Source: Diaporthe sp. PMI_573
Lineage: Eukaryota; Ascomycota; Sordariomycetes; Diaporthales; Diaporthaceae
DNA length: 64,000 nucleotides
NCBI GenBank assembly: GCA_021399435.1
Contig: JAJTUP010000094.1
Location: 62,001-126,000, forward strand
Direction: 5' to 3'
Shown here: in pieces, positions 23,901 through 32,674 of the stretch
Layout of the letters: each line of letters begins with the position of its first letter
How positions within the stretch are numbered: the first letter of the stretch is position 1
Notes under the pieces: model-generated
The model's database searches: none
What the model saw: only the letters and a program-made list of their open reading frames with translations
What the model was told of the DNA's origin: nothing
Position numbers and translations under genes: made by a program

Positions 23901-24666
23901 CCCGGGAATCTCGATGAAAGCCAGCTTCACTCCCCATCCTGGCGCCGACTATCGCGAGCCATCAGCCTTCCATACTGAGACTCTCTTTGGTGGTTGGCCT
24001 ACCTCATCGGGAGACATGGTACGATTTTTGGCCCAGGCCGGCCTATCACGCGATGGCTGGAGGTAGGAGCAAACCTTGTTTTTTTGCCCTCGGCCTGGCA
24101 CCCAAGTTCTGGTCGCCGTCGCCCTTGACCTGGAAGGGCGGAATAGCCTGCCCACCGCCCGGCACCTCTCCTCCTCCGCCTGCCCTCGCCAGCGACAAGC
24201 AGACCCTGGCACTGGTCAGAGAAAACACGCTGCGCGTGCCGGGAAACTCTAAACCTCTGACATGCCATTCTGCCCATTCTGCCGAGCATCCCCAGATTGC
24301 CTTGCACCCCGCCCCTTGTTCCGGCTAGGTGTTCTCCACAATTTCGTCCCGCCCACTCTCCTGGCGACTATGCATCCGCCCGCGCGTGAAGGTCGTCGCC
24401 GCAGTCTGTTTCCCCTGATTCGACTCTCCTCGGGCCAGCGAGAAGCTGACACACAAGGCCAACCTTTGGTGTACCCAGTACTGTACCGTCCGGCTCATGG
24501 CCAAGAGATCCTGGCACGAAGTAACCGACTCCCTGTCGCAGGACATGGTTAGCCCTCCCCTTACGGTAGGCCATGTCCCCTCCCATTCCCCCTTGGGAAC
24601 CCATTCCTATTTCAGATATTGGACCCTCCCTTGCCGTCCCTATGCGGCAACACCACCTCGCAAGCC
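20927..24666. other. 3.7-kb region with no recognisable gene
   Basis: Both strands contain many short frames (for example 21439-21987 minus and 23515-24066 plus) but none matches a family or shows a convincing exon structure. The last 600 bp are C-rich and probably contain the promoter and 5' leader of the zinc-cluster gene. Confidence 0.4.
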
Positions 24667-27256
24667 ATGTCCCGATTTTTGTTCGCTGGCAGGTGATGCT
24701 GACCCAGAGGCTACAAACGATCTAGAGCAGGCGCCGCGGCTATGATCTGCCACCGGGTTCTTCCTCGGCTGGCCTGACCCAGGCCCAGCCCGGGGAAACC
24801 CTTAGGCGCACCAGTCACCCGTCCCCCTTCCAGTCCGTTTCCACACCACGTGGCGATGTGCCGCCCTTCCAGCAGCCTCAGCGGAACCCTTCCCTGGCAT
24901 CTGTGGAGATATCACGGAAGGTGAAGGCCTGTGCAGCATGTCGTAAGCAGAAGGTAGGGCACCTCCCGCCCTCACGTCACATATTATAGTCTTTTATCTT
25001 CGGAGCTCCGCAATTCCCGAAACCTTTTGCAATATACTTACAGTGTGCCTGACCTCGCCATGTAGATCAGGTGTCACATGGAGGATGGGAAGCCTCCATG
25101 TGTGAGGTGCAAACAAAGGAACCTCTCGTGTGTGCTCAACAAGAGCTTACAGATGCTCATGGATGAGAGGTCTCAGTAAGCCTGTCCTCTTCTTCTACAT
25201 GATGATCATCCCGTGGCCTCGCCCCATAATCTCCGAGGCGGACGTGATTTTTTTTAAACCTCACTGGGGTTCCACTGGATGTCTGACAGTCGTGGTAGGT
25301 GGCATCAAGACATTTTCGGCGACCTCGAACTGATATACTCTGCTGTTCAAGAGCTTCGAGAACATTCTGCTCTTCCGCCACTCGCTGGACTTCGAAGCTC
25401 CACAGACCGGCCCGGTCCAGATACAATGGACCCGGGCGGGCAGGAGCATGAAGACAGCGGCGGGTTGTCTCCAGGGGACAATAACTCGCCCACGATGATG
25501 AATATATTGGATGAAGGCATGACCGACGTCACAACGCCTCATGCCGGATTCTTCCCACCCTCCATCTCACCACTCAATCCACAAGGCCGCGGTCCGCCCC
25601 TCCATTCTCATGACTCGGGCGAGGACGCCCAGAGTCTCCACTCGGGGGGCGGATCCATACGGGACTTTATTACCGTGGGCCAGATCTCCCTGGCGGACGC
25701 ACAGCGGCTCTTTGATCTTTACATCGAACAGCTGGACTACTTCGCGTACAAGATCGGTGGCCGCTGGCGAACGCTGGACGCGCTGAGGGCGCGGAGCGCC
25801 ATATTGACCGCGAGCATCCTGACCGTGGCCGCATTGCATGATTCCTCGTCGAATCAGATCTACCCGGTCTGCAACAGAGAGCTACGACGCCTAATATCGG
25901 CAAGCTTGTTCGACAGGAGGGTTAACTGGGACCACCTAAGGGCTCTCTGCGTGGCCTCATACTGGCTGAGTGATATCAGCTGGACCCTGTCTGGCATAGC
26001 GATCCGCCGGGCGACCGAAATCAACCTGAGCGGTAATTACCAGAGGGTACTGATGGAGGGCGGTGAGGACGCGGCTGATTGCCTGCGGCTGTGGTATAAT
26101 CTTTTCATCTGTGATAGGAACCTCTCCACTCTGTATAGCAGGCAGACTCTTGTTTGCGAAGACGCCAGCATCCAGGGCTGGGAGGAGTTTCTCAAGACTC
26201 CGCTCTCCACGGACCACGACAAGAGACTAATGAGCCAGGTCTCTTTGCATCTAATTTTATCAAGCATCCACGAGCTGTTCGGCCCCGACAATGGAGTCAT
26301 GATACCGCAGGCGTTTTCAATGCAGATTGCGCACTACAGCCGTCAGCTCGACCACTGGGTAGGCGTGTGGTCGACAACACTGAAAAGTCAGTAGTTTTCT
26401 TATTCTTTCTTTTTAACCACTGTCGGGATAGAAGTCACATTGAACAGCGACGCCCCGCTTTGCCTCTTTTGATAACACAAGCCAATCTAATCACTATTTG
26501 CCCACAGGTTGCTCCTCGACGATTGGCGAGTTTCCAGTCAAGAATGCCCTCATTTACTACCATCTCTCGAAGCTCTACCTCTTTAGCCACGTCTTCCGCG
26601 GGCTCACAAACAAGAACGCCATCCCCGTCGCGCTGCGGGAAGCTGCCTCGGGTGCCATCGCGGCCGCGACCAACATTATCGAGCTCGTCCTGCAGGACCC
26701 AGACATCGCATCCAGCCTCCGGGGCATGCCCACTTTCGTCCACGCGATGGTCTGCTTCGCCTGCGTGTTCCTCCTGAAACAGGCTGCCAAGCGGCAGGAC
26801 GGGCTGGTGGAGGCCGGCCTCGTCAGCGACCTGGCAAGCAGGCTGGTCGCACAGTTCAGATCGATCCAGGCGGGCAAGTGGCACCTCGCTCACCAGATGG
26901 CCGACGGGCTGGAGAAGTCCGCCGCTTCACTGCTCGGCGATAGCGGCTCGGGCGTCGCAGAGGGACACGACAGTGCTTCAGGGAGCCGTCTGGGCAAGGG
27001 GGCCTCTGGCAGCATGATGGGGGAACCGGGACCGGAAGATACATCCGGCATGGCCTTTGGGATGTATGCTGACCCGAGCGCTTCGTCCTTCCAGGGATCC
27101 GTTCCGTCGGGTCTTGGTGGCGTGGGAGGCTCTGTTGGAATGCAGTCGATGCAGGGCGCCATCCAAAGCCCAGACTTGGCCTTTGGGCCCCAGGGCTTCT
27201 TCGATTTCAGTGCGGCTCCCCCGGGTCCAGAGAATGAGGGCTTCGGATTCCCGTGA
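24667..27256 (+). CDS. Zn(II)2Cys6 fungal transcription factor
   Basis: I model five exons: 24667-24692, 24731-24953, 25066-25175, 25299-26386 and 26508-27256, giving 731 residues. The zinc cluster spans exons 2 and 3: CAACRKQK, then RCHMEDGKPPCVRCKQRNLSC, i.e. six Cys with the classical spacing. The introns of 112, 123 and 121 bp have GT-AG ends and keep phase. The first 26-nt exon and the 38-bp intron after it are uncertain; an in-frame stop at about 24722 excludes a simple extension. The long fourth exon has the fungal-specific regulatory domain (helical, with DCLRLWYNLFICDRNLSTLY). The C-terminal exon ends in a Gly/Ser/Met-rich region likely to activate. Such proteins bind CGG-containing sites in the nucleus. 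Target genes cannot be told from context. Confidence 0.85.
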
Positions 27257-28239
27257 GCGTCGGTATCAACCAAGGGAGGCGCCCATTCCCTGGGGCCCTA
27301 GGTTATCTCTTCGCGTGCGAGGTGGTTTTCAAAAGCATCTTTGACATGGACAAGCCGTTGACTTGGTGTGGGAGGGTCGGTAGTTTTATGAACATAACGC
27401 AATATTTGGCCCGGGTGGCTTCATGCTGGTGCCAGTGCGGTGTTGCCGAACAAATTCTGATCAGTTGTCGTTCGTGCGCTGGTGGCGAGAAGGCAAAAAG
27501 CCTTGGCCCAGATGCAATCAAGGCACCCGAATGCTGTCTGTCTCTCAGCCACTGATTGCATCTGCCAAATAGTCCGCCACTCTCTACACAACAGCGATAT
27601 CTTGGCCAACTTCTGAAGTTTCTAGCCGGCGACGAGAAAGCCCGTACAGGCTTTCTAAGCTGCTCGAGTAAGAGTGGGACGAACCATCAGGCCATCCTCT
27701 TGGCGTACTTGATAGGACTTGCTTGTCCAGCCGACTTTGTGACCTCGATCATCCACTACCGGTAGTATCTCGACTATCGCCTTCGCCAAAAGAATCATGG
27801 CCGGCCGAGATTGTGCGCCAGTCATATGGCTTCCAATCTGCTGTTGCGCCTTTCCTCGTGTCTTTCTCGCCTATCTTGCAGTCCGTTCGGAATAAGCGGA
27901 CGTGCCAAAAGCGAGTCTGGAGGTCGAGCCCTGAAAGTCGACCTGAGAGACGTCAATCTTTTGGCCGGCAGATGGTGCACTGGAAAGCAGCTGAGCAAGG
28001 GTCCCAAATGGCTGCCGAGTCTGTGAGTTCCGTGCAAAGTCGGCAATGGGTCTCGCAGAGGCGCCAAGGAGCAAATCATGGTCGCCCATGTCGCGTTCAT
28101 TGCCCTCCCAGTCGTCTTGAAACATGACAGAACCATTCTCTGATGAATTGCCATCGTCCTCGGGATCCCTCAAGTCGTAGCCCTCCTCGTCTTCGTCTAT
28201 CTCCATCCCCTGGGTTTCACCTTCCTGCAAATCTGGATC
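27257..28239. other. Spacer downstream of the regulator
   Basis: This holds the 3' end of the transcription-factor gene and no recognised family. A minus-strand acidic frame (28230-27871, 119 codons, Asp/Glu-rich start) follows directly on the NB-ARC remnant and may be its out-of-frame continuation or unrelated. I cannot decide. Confidence 0.4.
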
Positions 28240-28795
28240 CTCGTTGCCGCCACCGTCCCCCTCGATTGACTTAATATGCTGTCGTTATCCGCGTTGTCCA
28301 GAACGAGGAGCCACGGCCCATTTTCCACTTTACAGAGTCACTGTTCTATCAGCTGTGGGATGTCGGCCTCTGGTTGCTTTCGCCCCGGTAGCTTAACGGC
28401 TTCGGCGACCTTTTTGAAATCCTCCTCAATGCGCGCTCGCGTCTCTGCATGGATCCAGAATACCCATAGATCTGTGCCATTTTGTATTGCTGTCTCGCTC
28501 GTCCGATAGCAGTACTCAATGGCGAGTTGCCTACCCCGCCCAACCCCACGAGCGCAGCGCGGGAAGCTGGTCCCGAGCAGGCGCGATTTATCTGGTCGAG
28601 GAGGGTCTCGCGGTCGACGAAATCGGGGTCGCGGGCGAAAGGGACTGTGCACGACGGTTTCGGCGGGACTTCTAGTGGTTCTAGTAAGGTTGGTTAGCGC
28701 GTGCGGGAAGTAATCAAGGTTTGTTTTACCTGACGGCAAGTGGAACTCGTTTGTGATCGTTCCGTTGTTTAGCCCCACCTGAGGCCCATAGTTCT
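28240..28795 (-). pseudogene. NB-ARC (STAND/NLR-type) receptor remnant
   Basis: Read from 28795 downward, the fragment holds NNGTITNEFHLPS, a 49-bp intron (GTAAAA...ACTAG, branch GCTAACC), then FARDPDFVDRETLLDQI and LVGLGGVG. This is the linker and P-loop start of fungal NB-ARC receptors. At the P-loop about five bases are lost, removing the GKS lysine and serine and shifting the frame. The correct continuation QLAIEYCYRTSE...WVFWIHAETRARIEEDFKK follows, then a further shift and the Walker B block GPWLLVLDNADND. The N-terminal effector and C-terminal repeat regions are absent. Whole proteins of this type act in non-self recognition. This copy is dead. Confidence 0.75.
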
Positions 28796-28901
28796 GTTGG
28801 AATATTCTAGACTAAGTGTATTATTAATGTATTAATAATAGGGAATATCTTTATCCCTATAAGTCGAATATATATAGGGGGCCTCTGGCCCACTTACACG
28901 A
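28796..28901 (+). repeat. LTR-like fragment starting TGTTGGAATATTC
   Basis: The NB-ARC sequence ends exactly where TGTTGGAATATTCTAGACTA starts, followed by an AT-rich tract and ATATATATAGGGGGCC. This is the layout of the 5' part of a fungal copia LTR. It is cut by the 204-bp repeat at 28902. Confidence 0.35.
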
Positions 28902-29105
28902 TGTCACGGCCAGCACGAGATGCAGCATGGGAGCTGGGTGTATTGGCGCTATCAACGAATATTCTAAGCTAAAGAGAAAGAAGGAAAAAGGGAGAGCAAA
29001 GCTCATGCGATCCCTGGACTGCGTAAAAGTCTTGACGCGACTGTGGGGCTCAGGGTTAGGGCCTTGTGACGGCCAGGTGGCTTGCCTACCATGGCTGCCG
29101 TCACA
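28902..29105 (+). repeat. 204-bp dispersed repeat, LTR-like, copy 2
   Basis: Second copy of the repeat at 4615-4817, same orientation, same TGTCACGGCC start and GCCGTCACA end. Differences are concentrated in the purine-rich middle. Confidence 0.6.
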
Positions 29106-29285
29106 GAAGTCCCATTATTGGAAAAAAAACTTCGCCGGTTCAGATGTTTGACTTTTCTGCGGATTACACAGCTCTCAGGCGCTAACTATAGAACCAATAC
29201 TGGGCAGTATACGGTATGCTTAACGCCTGACCAGGATCGTTCGCCTGGGGTACGGCCTTGCGCCTCTTATGTAATATCATTTATA
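29106..29285 (+). pseudogene. DUF659-type hAT gene, segment 1
   Basis: An open frame runs without stop up to the TA where the Tigger element is inserted. If the element and one TA are removed, the frame continues directly into the segment that reads FTENTMRSVHNLLGGFPGLS. This supports that the two sides were one gene. The segment alone has no recognisable motif, and its left end is cut by the repeat. Confidence 0.45.
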
Positions 29286-29457
29286 ACGTAGGTGGACAGT
29301 CAGCCGGTCAGGACACATGCCCGGTCAGTTTTGCTAACTCTGCTAACTTTTGCCAACCCTAGCACCCACCTGAGGCCAACATATCAATAAAAATTGGCAC
29401 CAATTGGTGCCAACTGGTCCCAATTGCTTATTTTTAATTGATTTGGTCAATTTAGAG
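29286..29457 (+). repeat. Left terminal inverted repeat of the Tigger element
   Basis: 172 bp, inverted at 31439-31610 with about three mismatches. It contains CAATTGGTGCC and other short internal palindromes likely to be bound by the transposase. Confidence 0.9.
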
Positions 29458-29607
29458 TGGTTGGGGTGGCTGCAGTGCCAGTCTGAAGTGACCGACTTTT
29501 GGTGGGAAAATCAGCTTCCCCACCAAAATGGAGCATTTCAGACATGCAGGATCAACCTCAATCTACACCAGCCAGGTCAACTATTTGGGCGGTCCGCCGC
29601 GGACCGC

Positions 29608-31290
29608 TTAAGAATGTACTATTATACACTCAGAATCTGATGGAATAGACTCTTCTACATCTTTCTCACAAGTTCTTGCATTATGCCCAGTCTCGCCGCA
29701 GTTGCCACATCGTCGTTGAGGCGGTCCGCTGCGGACCGCCTCCTCAGCACCACCAGCCATTTCACCAGCTGGCCGCTTCCCCTTTTGCTTCTCTTCAATT
29801 ATCACCTGGGAATCCTCAATACTAAGTGCTCCTCCCAGCTGCACTCGTGTTCTTTTGGCCCTCCGGCGCTTGGCGAGCCCTATATTAGCCTTTTCAAGAG
29901 TACGAACCCGATCATTCAAAAGAGTGATCTGATGCGCCATTGCTTGTGCACCTTTTGTAAACTTCTCAACTGCCTCAAGAATTGGTGTAGGAGAGCTGCC
30001 CTGATGTGCTGAGATCTTGCCCTTGATAAAACTTGATTGCTGGACAGTCTGGTGGGCATTGGAGGGTGTTTGTGATTCCCATTTCGATGGTGACACAGGG
30101 AGGGATTGTACTGGAGTTTGTAGGCGGACATCCAGCTTGGAAATGACAGAATCTGGGTTCCATGGAGAAATACCAGCCCCTCTGAACCCAGCTTTCATGT
30201 TTTCTTCCGTAAAGACCTTGTCGTGGGCTGCCTTAAACGCAATGAAGAACTCGGACTTGGTGATGTGGTTGATCGAGGCCCGGATAAAGAGGTTGATCTC
30301 ATCGCCGTATGCACGCTTCAATAGCGAAAATAATGCAACGTCCAATGGCTGGAGTAGATGAGATGAATGTGGTGGCATGCTAATAGGGATAATGTTGTTT
30401 TCCTTGCAGTACTGTTCGAACTCTGCTGATACATGGCTCTCGTGTCCATCCAGGATGAGCATCCGGTATTTGCCCATTGTTCGCTTAATTGTATGCTTAT
30501 TAAAGTGCTGAATCCATTCTAGACCAGTCTTGTTATCCGTCCATCCATTTGGAGTAGGCTTGATTACCCAATCGGCAGGAAAACCCGACTCTGTGGTCCA
30601 GTTTGCAAGGTGGTAGGCGCCTTGGACAATGACGAATGGCGGGATACACCAGCCCTTTGCATTGATGCATTCAATAGCTGTTGCCCATTCACGGTTTCCA
30701 GGCTGTATAGATTTAGCCTTTCCATGCCGATCAGAGCGTGTAACAACCAGGGTTGAGGTTATCTGGCCCATCATGAAGCCAGTTTCGTCGACGTTGTAGA
30801 GATCGTCATCTGTGATCCCATACTTGGCCATCATGTTGCGAAGTAGTCGGAACCAGTTTCCAATGACCTCAGGATCTTCGCAGAGGGCCCTCTGGTAGTC
30901 GTAAGGCCGAGAGAATCTTGTTTTCAAGCTTGGTTGTGCATCCACAAAGCGTCGTGCCCATCTGGTGCCAACAGGCTTGCCATCACGCGACGCCAGCAGG
31001 AGGTTGGCCATATCTTCCACACCAGAAAGCCGCATTGGAAATCCTCGTGCATCTTGCTCAATGATGTATTGAACAAGTGTTTGCTCTTCGACTGGCTCAA
31101 GTTTATGCTTCTCGACGCGTGATTCTTCGCGACGGGGTCGGTTGTTCATCCTGTCGTTGAGTGTACTATAAGGGATGTTGAAGATCCGTGCAGCCTGGCG
31201 TGCACTTAAGGGTTTCTTTTGATTTTTTTTGGAATTTGTGATTGCTTGAAGGGCTAGAATGATCTTGTCTTCTTTTGAGTAGATTGGCAT
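29608..31290 (-). CDS. Tigger/pogo transposase with C-terminal CCHC zinc knuckle
   Basis: 560 residues from the ATG at 31290. The N-terminus has a psq-type helix-turn-helix (LSARQAARIFNIPYSTLNDR) and a CENP-B/Tc5-type DNA-binding domain with GTRWARRFVDAQP. The DDE core follows: YNVDETGF, LILDGHESH and PHSSHLLQPLDVALF, giving a DD35D triad of three Asp. The last 100 residues form a coiled-coil-like stretch, a basic patch, and a retroviral-type knuckle CGNCGETGHNARTC. All key residues are present and there is no stop, so the enzyme should cut and paste DNA at TA sites. The CCHC knuckle probably adds nucleic-acid binding. Confidence 0.93.
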   Translation of the reverse strand: MPIYSKEDKIILALQAITNSKKNQKKPLSARQAARIFNIPYSTLNDRMNNRPRREESRVEKHKLEPVEEQTLVQYIIEQDARGFPMRLSGVEDMANLLLASRDGKPVGTRWARRFVDAQPSLKTRFSRPYDYQRALCEDPEVIGNWFRLLRNMMAKYGITDDDLYNVDETGFMMGQITSTLVVTRSDRHGKAKSIQPGNREWATAIECINAKGWCIPPFVIVQGAYHLANWTTESGFPADWVIKPTPNGWTDNKTGLEWIQHFNKHTIKRTMGKYRMLILDGHESHVSAEFEQYCKENNIIPISMPPHSSHLLQPLDVALFSLLKRAYGDEINLFIRASINHITKSEFFIAFKAAHDKVFTEENMKAGFRGAGISPWNPDSVISKLDVRLQTPVQSLPVSPSKWESQTPSNAHQTVQQSSFIKGKISAHQGSSPTPILEAVEKFTKGAQAMAHQITLLNDRVRTLEKANIGLAKRRRAKRTRVQLGGALSIEDSQVIIEEKQKGKRPAGEMAGGAEEAVRSGPPQRRCGNCGETGHNARTCEKDVEESIPSDSECIIVHS

Positions 31291-31438
31291 TGTAGATGTT
31301 GAATTCTAGCGTGTTGAATATTTAAGTAGGTAGAGTGATGCGAGACTGACGCGAAAAATGGGAACGCGATCTGCACCAAAAACAAACCCGCCCACCTAAA
31401 CTTTAAACTTTTAGACTGGCATTGCAACTCCACCACAC

Positions 31439-31610
31439 CTCTAAATTGACCAAATCAATTAAAAATAAGCAATTGGGACCAGTTTGCACCAATTGGTGCC
31501 AATTCTTATTGATATGTTGGCCTCACGTGGGTGCTAGGGTTGGCAAAAGTTAGCAGAGTTAGCAAAACTGACCGGGCATGTGTCCTGACCGGCTGACTGT
31601 CCACCTACGT
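31439..31610 (-). repeat. Right terminal inverted repeat of the Tigger element
   Basis: 172 bp, inverted copy of 29286-29457, ending CTGTCCACCTACGT just before the TA duplication. Confidence 0.9.
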
Positions 31611-31612
31611 TA

Positions 31613-32345
31613 CCGAAAATACGATGCGCTCCGTACACAACCTGCTAGGGGGATTCCCAGGGCTCTCACACATCAACTTCTCTCTGTGCGATTCTCACGG
31701 CCTTCAGCTTCTGATTAAAGATATTCTTCTTCTTCCCTTCTTCGAGGATCTCTTTAACAACGTCAGCACCCTGCTCGTGTTCTTCTCACGGTCTAAATTA
31801 CAATTACAAAGATTGAGAATGTGCCAGCGCACAAGGTGGAACGGAGTAACCCGCGCGCTGATCAGAAGGTACCGGTGAATTGTTAGCTGCGACTGAGAAA
31901 TTGATATACTAACCTGCTCGTTCCGAACAGTATAATTACACGCTGGGGTTCCCAGTACAATTCTTTCTTCTCCCTCCTCCGTTCTCGAGACCGTGCCAGA
32001 GACTGGTCTGTTCGAAAAGATGTACGGGATGAGTTGCGATCTCAAGATTGCCCCGTTCTCCTGCCCGAAGCGGTTCGGATCATCAAAGACAGCGGCTTCT
32101 GGCTAGAACTCGAGGCTGCGATCGCTGTGCTGAAACCGGTGAACGACTTTCAACACGCTTCTGAGGCTGATGGGGCGGGAATTGCACACGTTGTAAATCG
32201 CTGACTGCAAATCAAAAGCAAATGGGCTGAGATGAGAGAGGCTGATCAGTTCCCTGATATTCCGTGGGACGATATTGACGCTATATTCAAAGCTAGGCTT
32301 GATAAGCAGAACTTATCGTGGGGTCGTTTTGCGGAGTAATTTCGG
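31613..32345 (+). pseudogene. DUF659-type hAT gene, segment 2
   Basis: Continues the frame of segment 1 across the Tigger insertion. It holds CDSHGLQLLIKDILLLPFF, the cysteine/aspartate/histidine block of DUF659 hAT transposases. After a 62-bp intron (31869-31930, GTACCG...GAACAG, branch TACTAAC), ITRWGSQYNSF and a helical region follow. An in-frame TGA near 32203 and a TAA near 32340 show decay. The gene is then cut by the Crypton-bearing insertion and resumes at about 35437. Confidence 0.7.
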
Positions 32346-32398
32346 GAAATCGTATGCGATTACACAACTACCATCTGATAAGTGCCCGCCGCCGCGCA

Positions 32399-32525
32399 CG
32401 CGAATATCTCGACGGCCAGCGGCCCAATCGAGGCCGTTCTGGGGCCTGGGGGACTGCTGCACTCCGACGGTGCGTTTGGTCCAGGAGCGGCGCCGTATAG
32501 GCTACTGGCCGTCGAGATATTTGCG
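32399..32525. repeat. Stem-loop of about 127 bp
   Basis: The arm at 32399-32419 (CGCGAATATCTCGACGGCCAG) is inverted at 32505-32525 with 20 of 21 positions matching. It lies between the edge repeats and the 3' end of the Crypton gene. Confidence 0.7.
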
Positions 32526-32674
32526 TGTGTAGCGCCGGGAAGGGATGGGGGGCTAGGCTCCGCTGCAAGGACTACGAGATAACAATGCACTGATCCTGCG
32601 GCTCTTTAATCTTCAAAAATACGTCTTCTAAATAGATATATATATAAAGACCCAACTACACGGCCGGCTTACCG

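Larger units (their letters stand above)
29286..31610 (-). mobile_element. Complete pogo/Tigger DNA transposon
   Basis: A 2325-bp element flanked by TA on both sides (29284-29285 and 31611-31612). Its terminal inverted repeats are 172 bp each and differ at only about three positions. They start ACGTAGGTGGACAGTCAGCC. One uninterrupted transposase gene lies between them on the minus strand. Target, repeat and gene all fit the Tc1/mariner-pogo superfamily. The near identity of the ends and the intact gene point to a recent insertion. Confidence 0.93.

Noticed and set aside
23515..24066. 183-codon plus-strand open frame
   Set aside because: No ATG context, no recognisable domain, low-complexity composition; more likely the distal promoter of the zinc-cluster gene.
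24262..24290. MPFCPFCR-like start similar to the C2H2 fragment at 39405
   Set aside because: The match is about 20 bases and nothing downstream continues the zinc-finger pattern.
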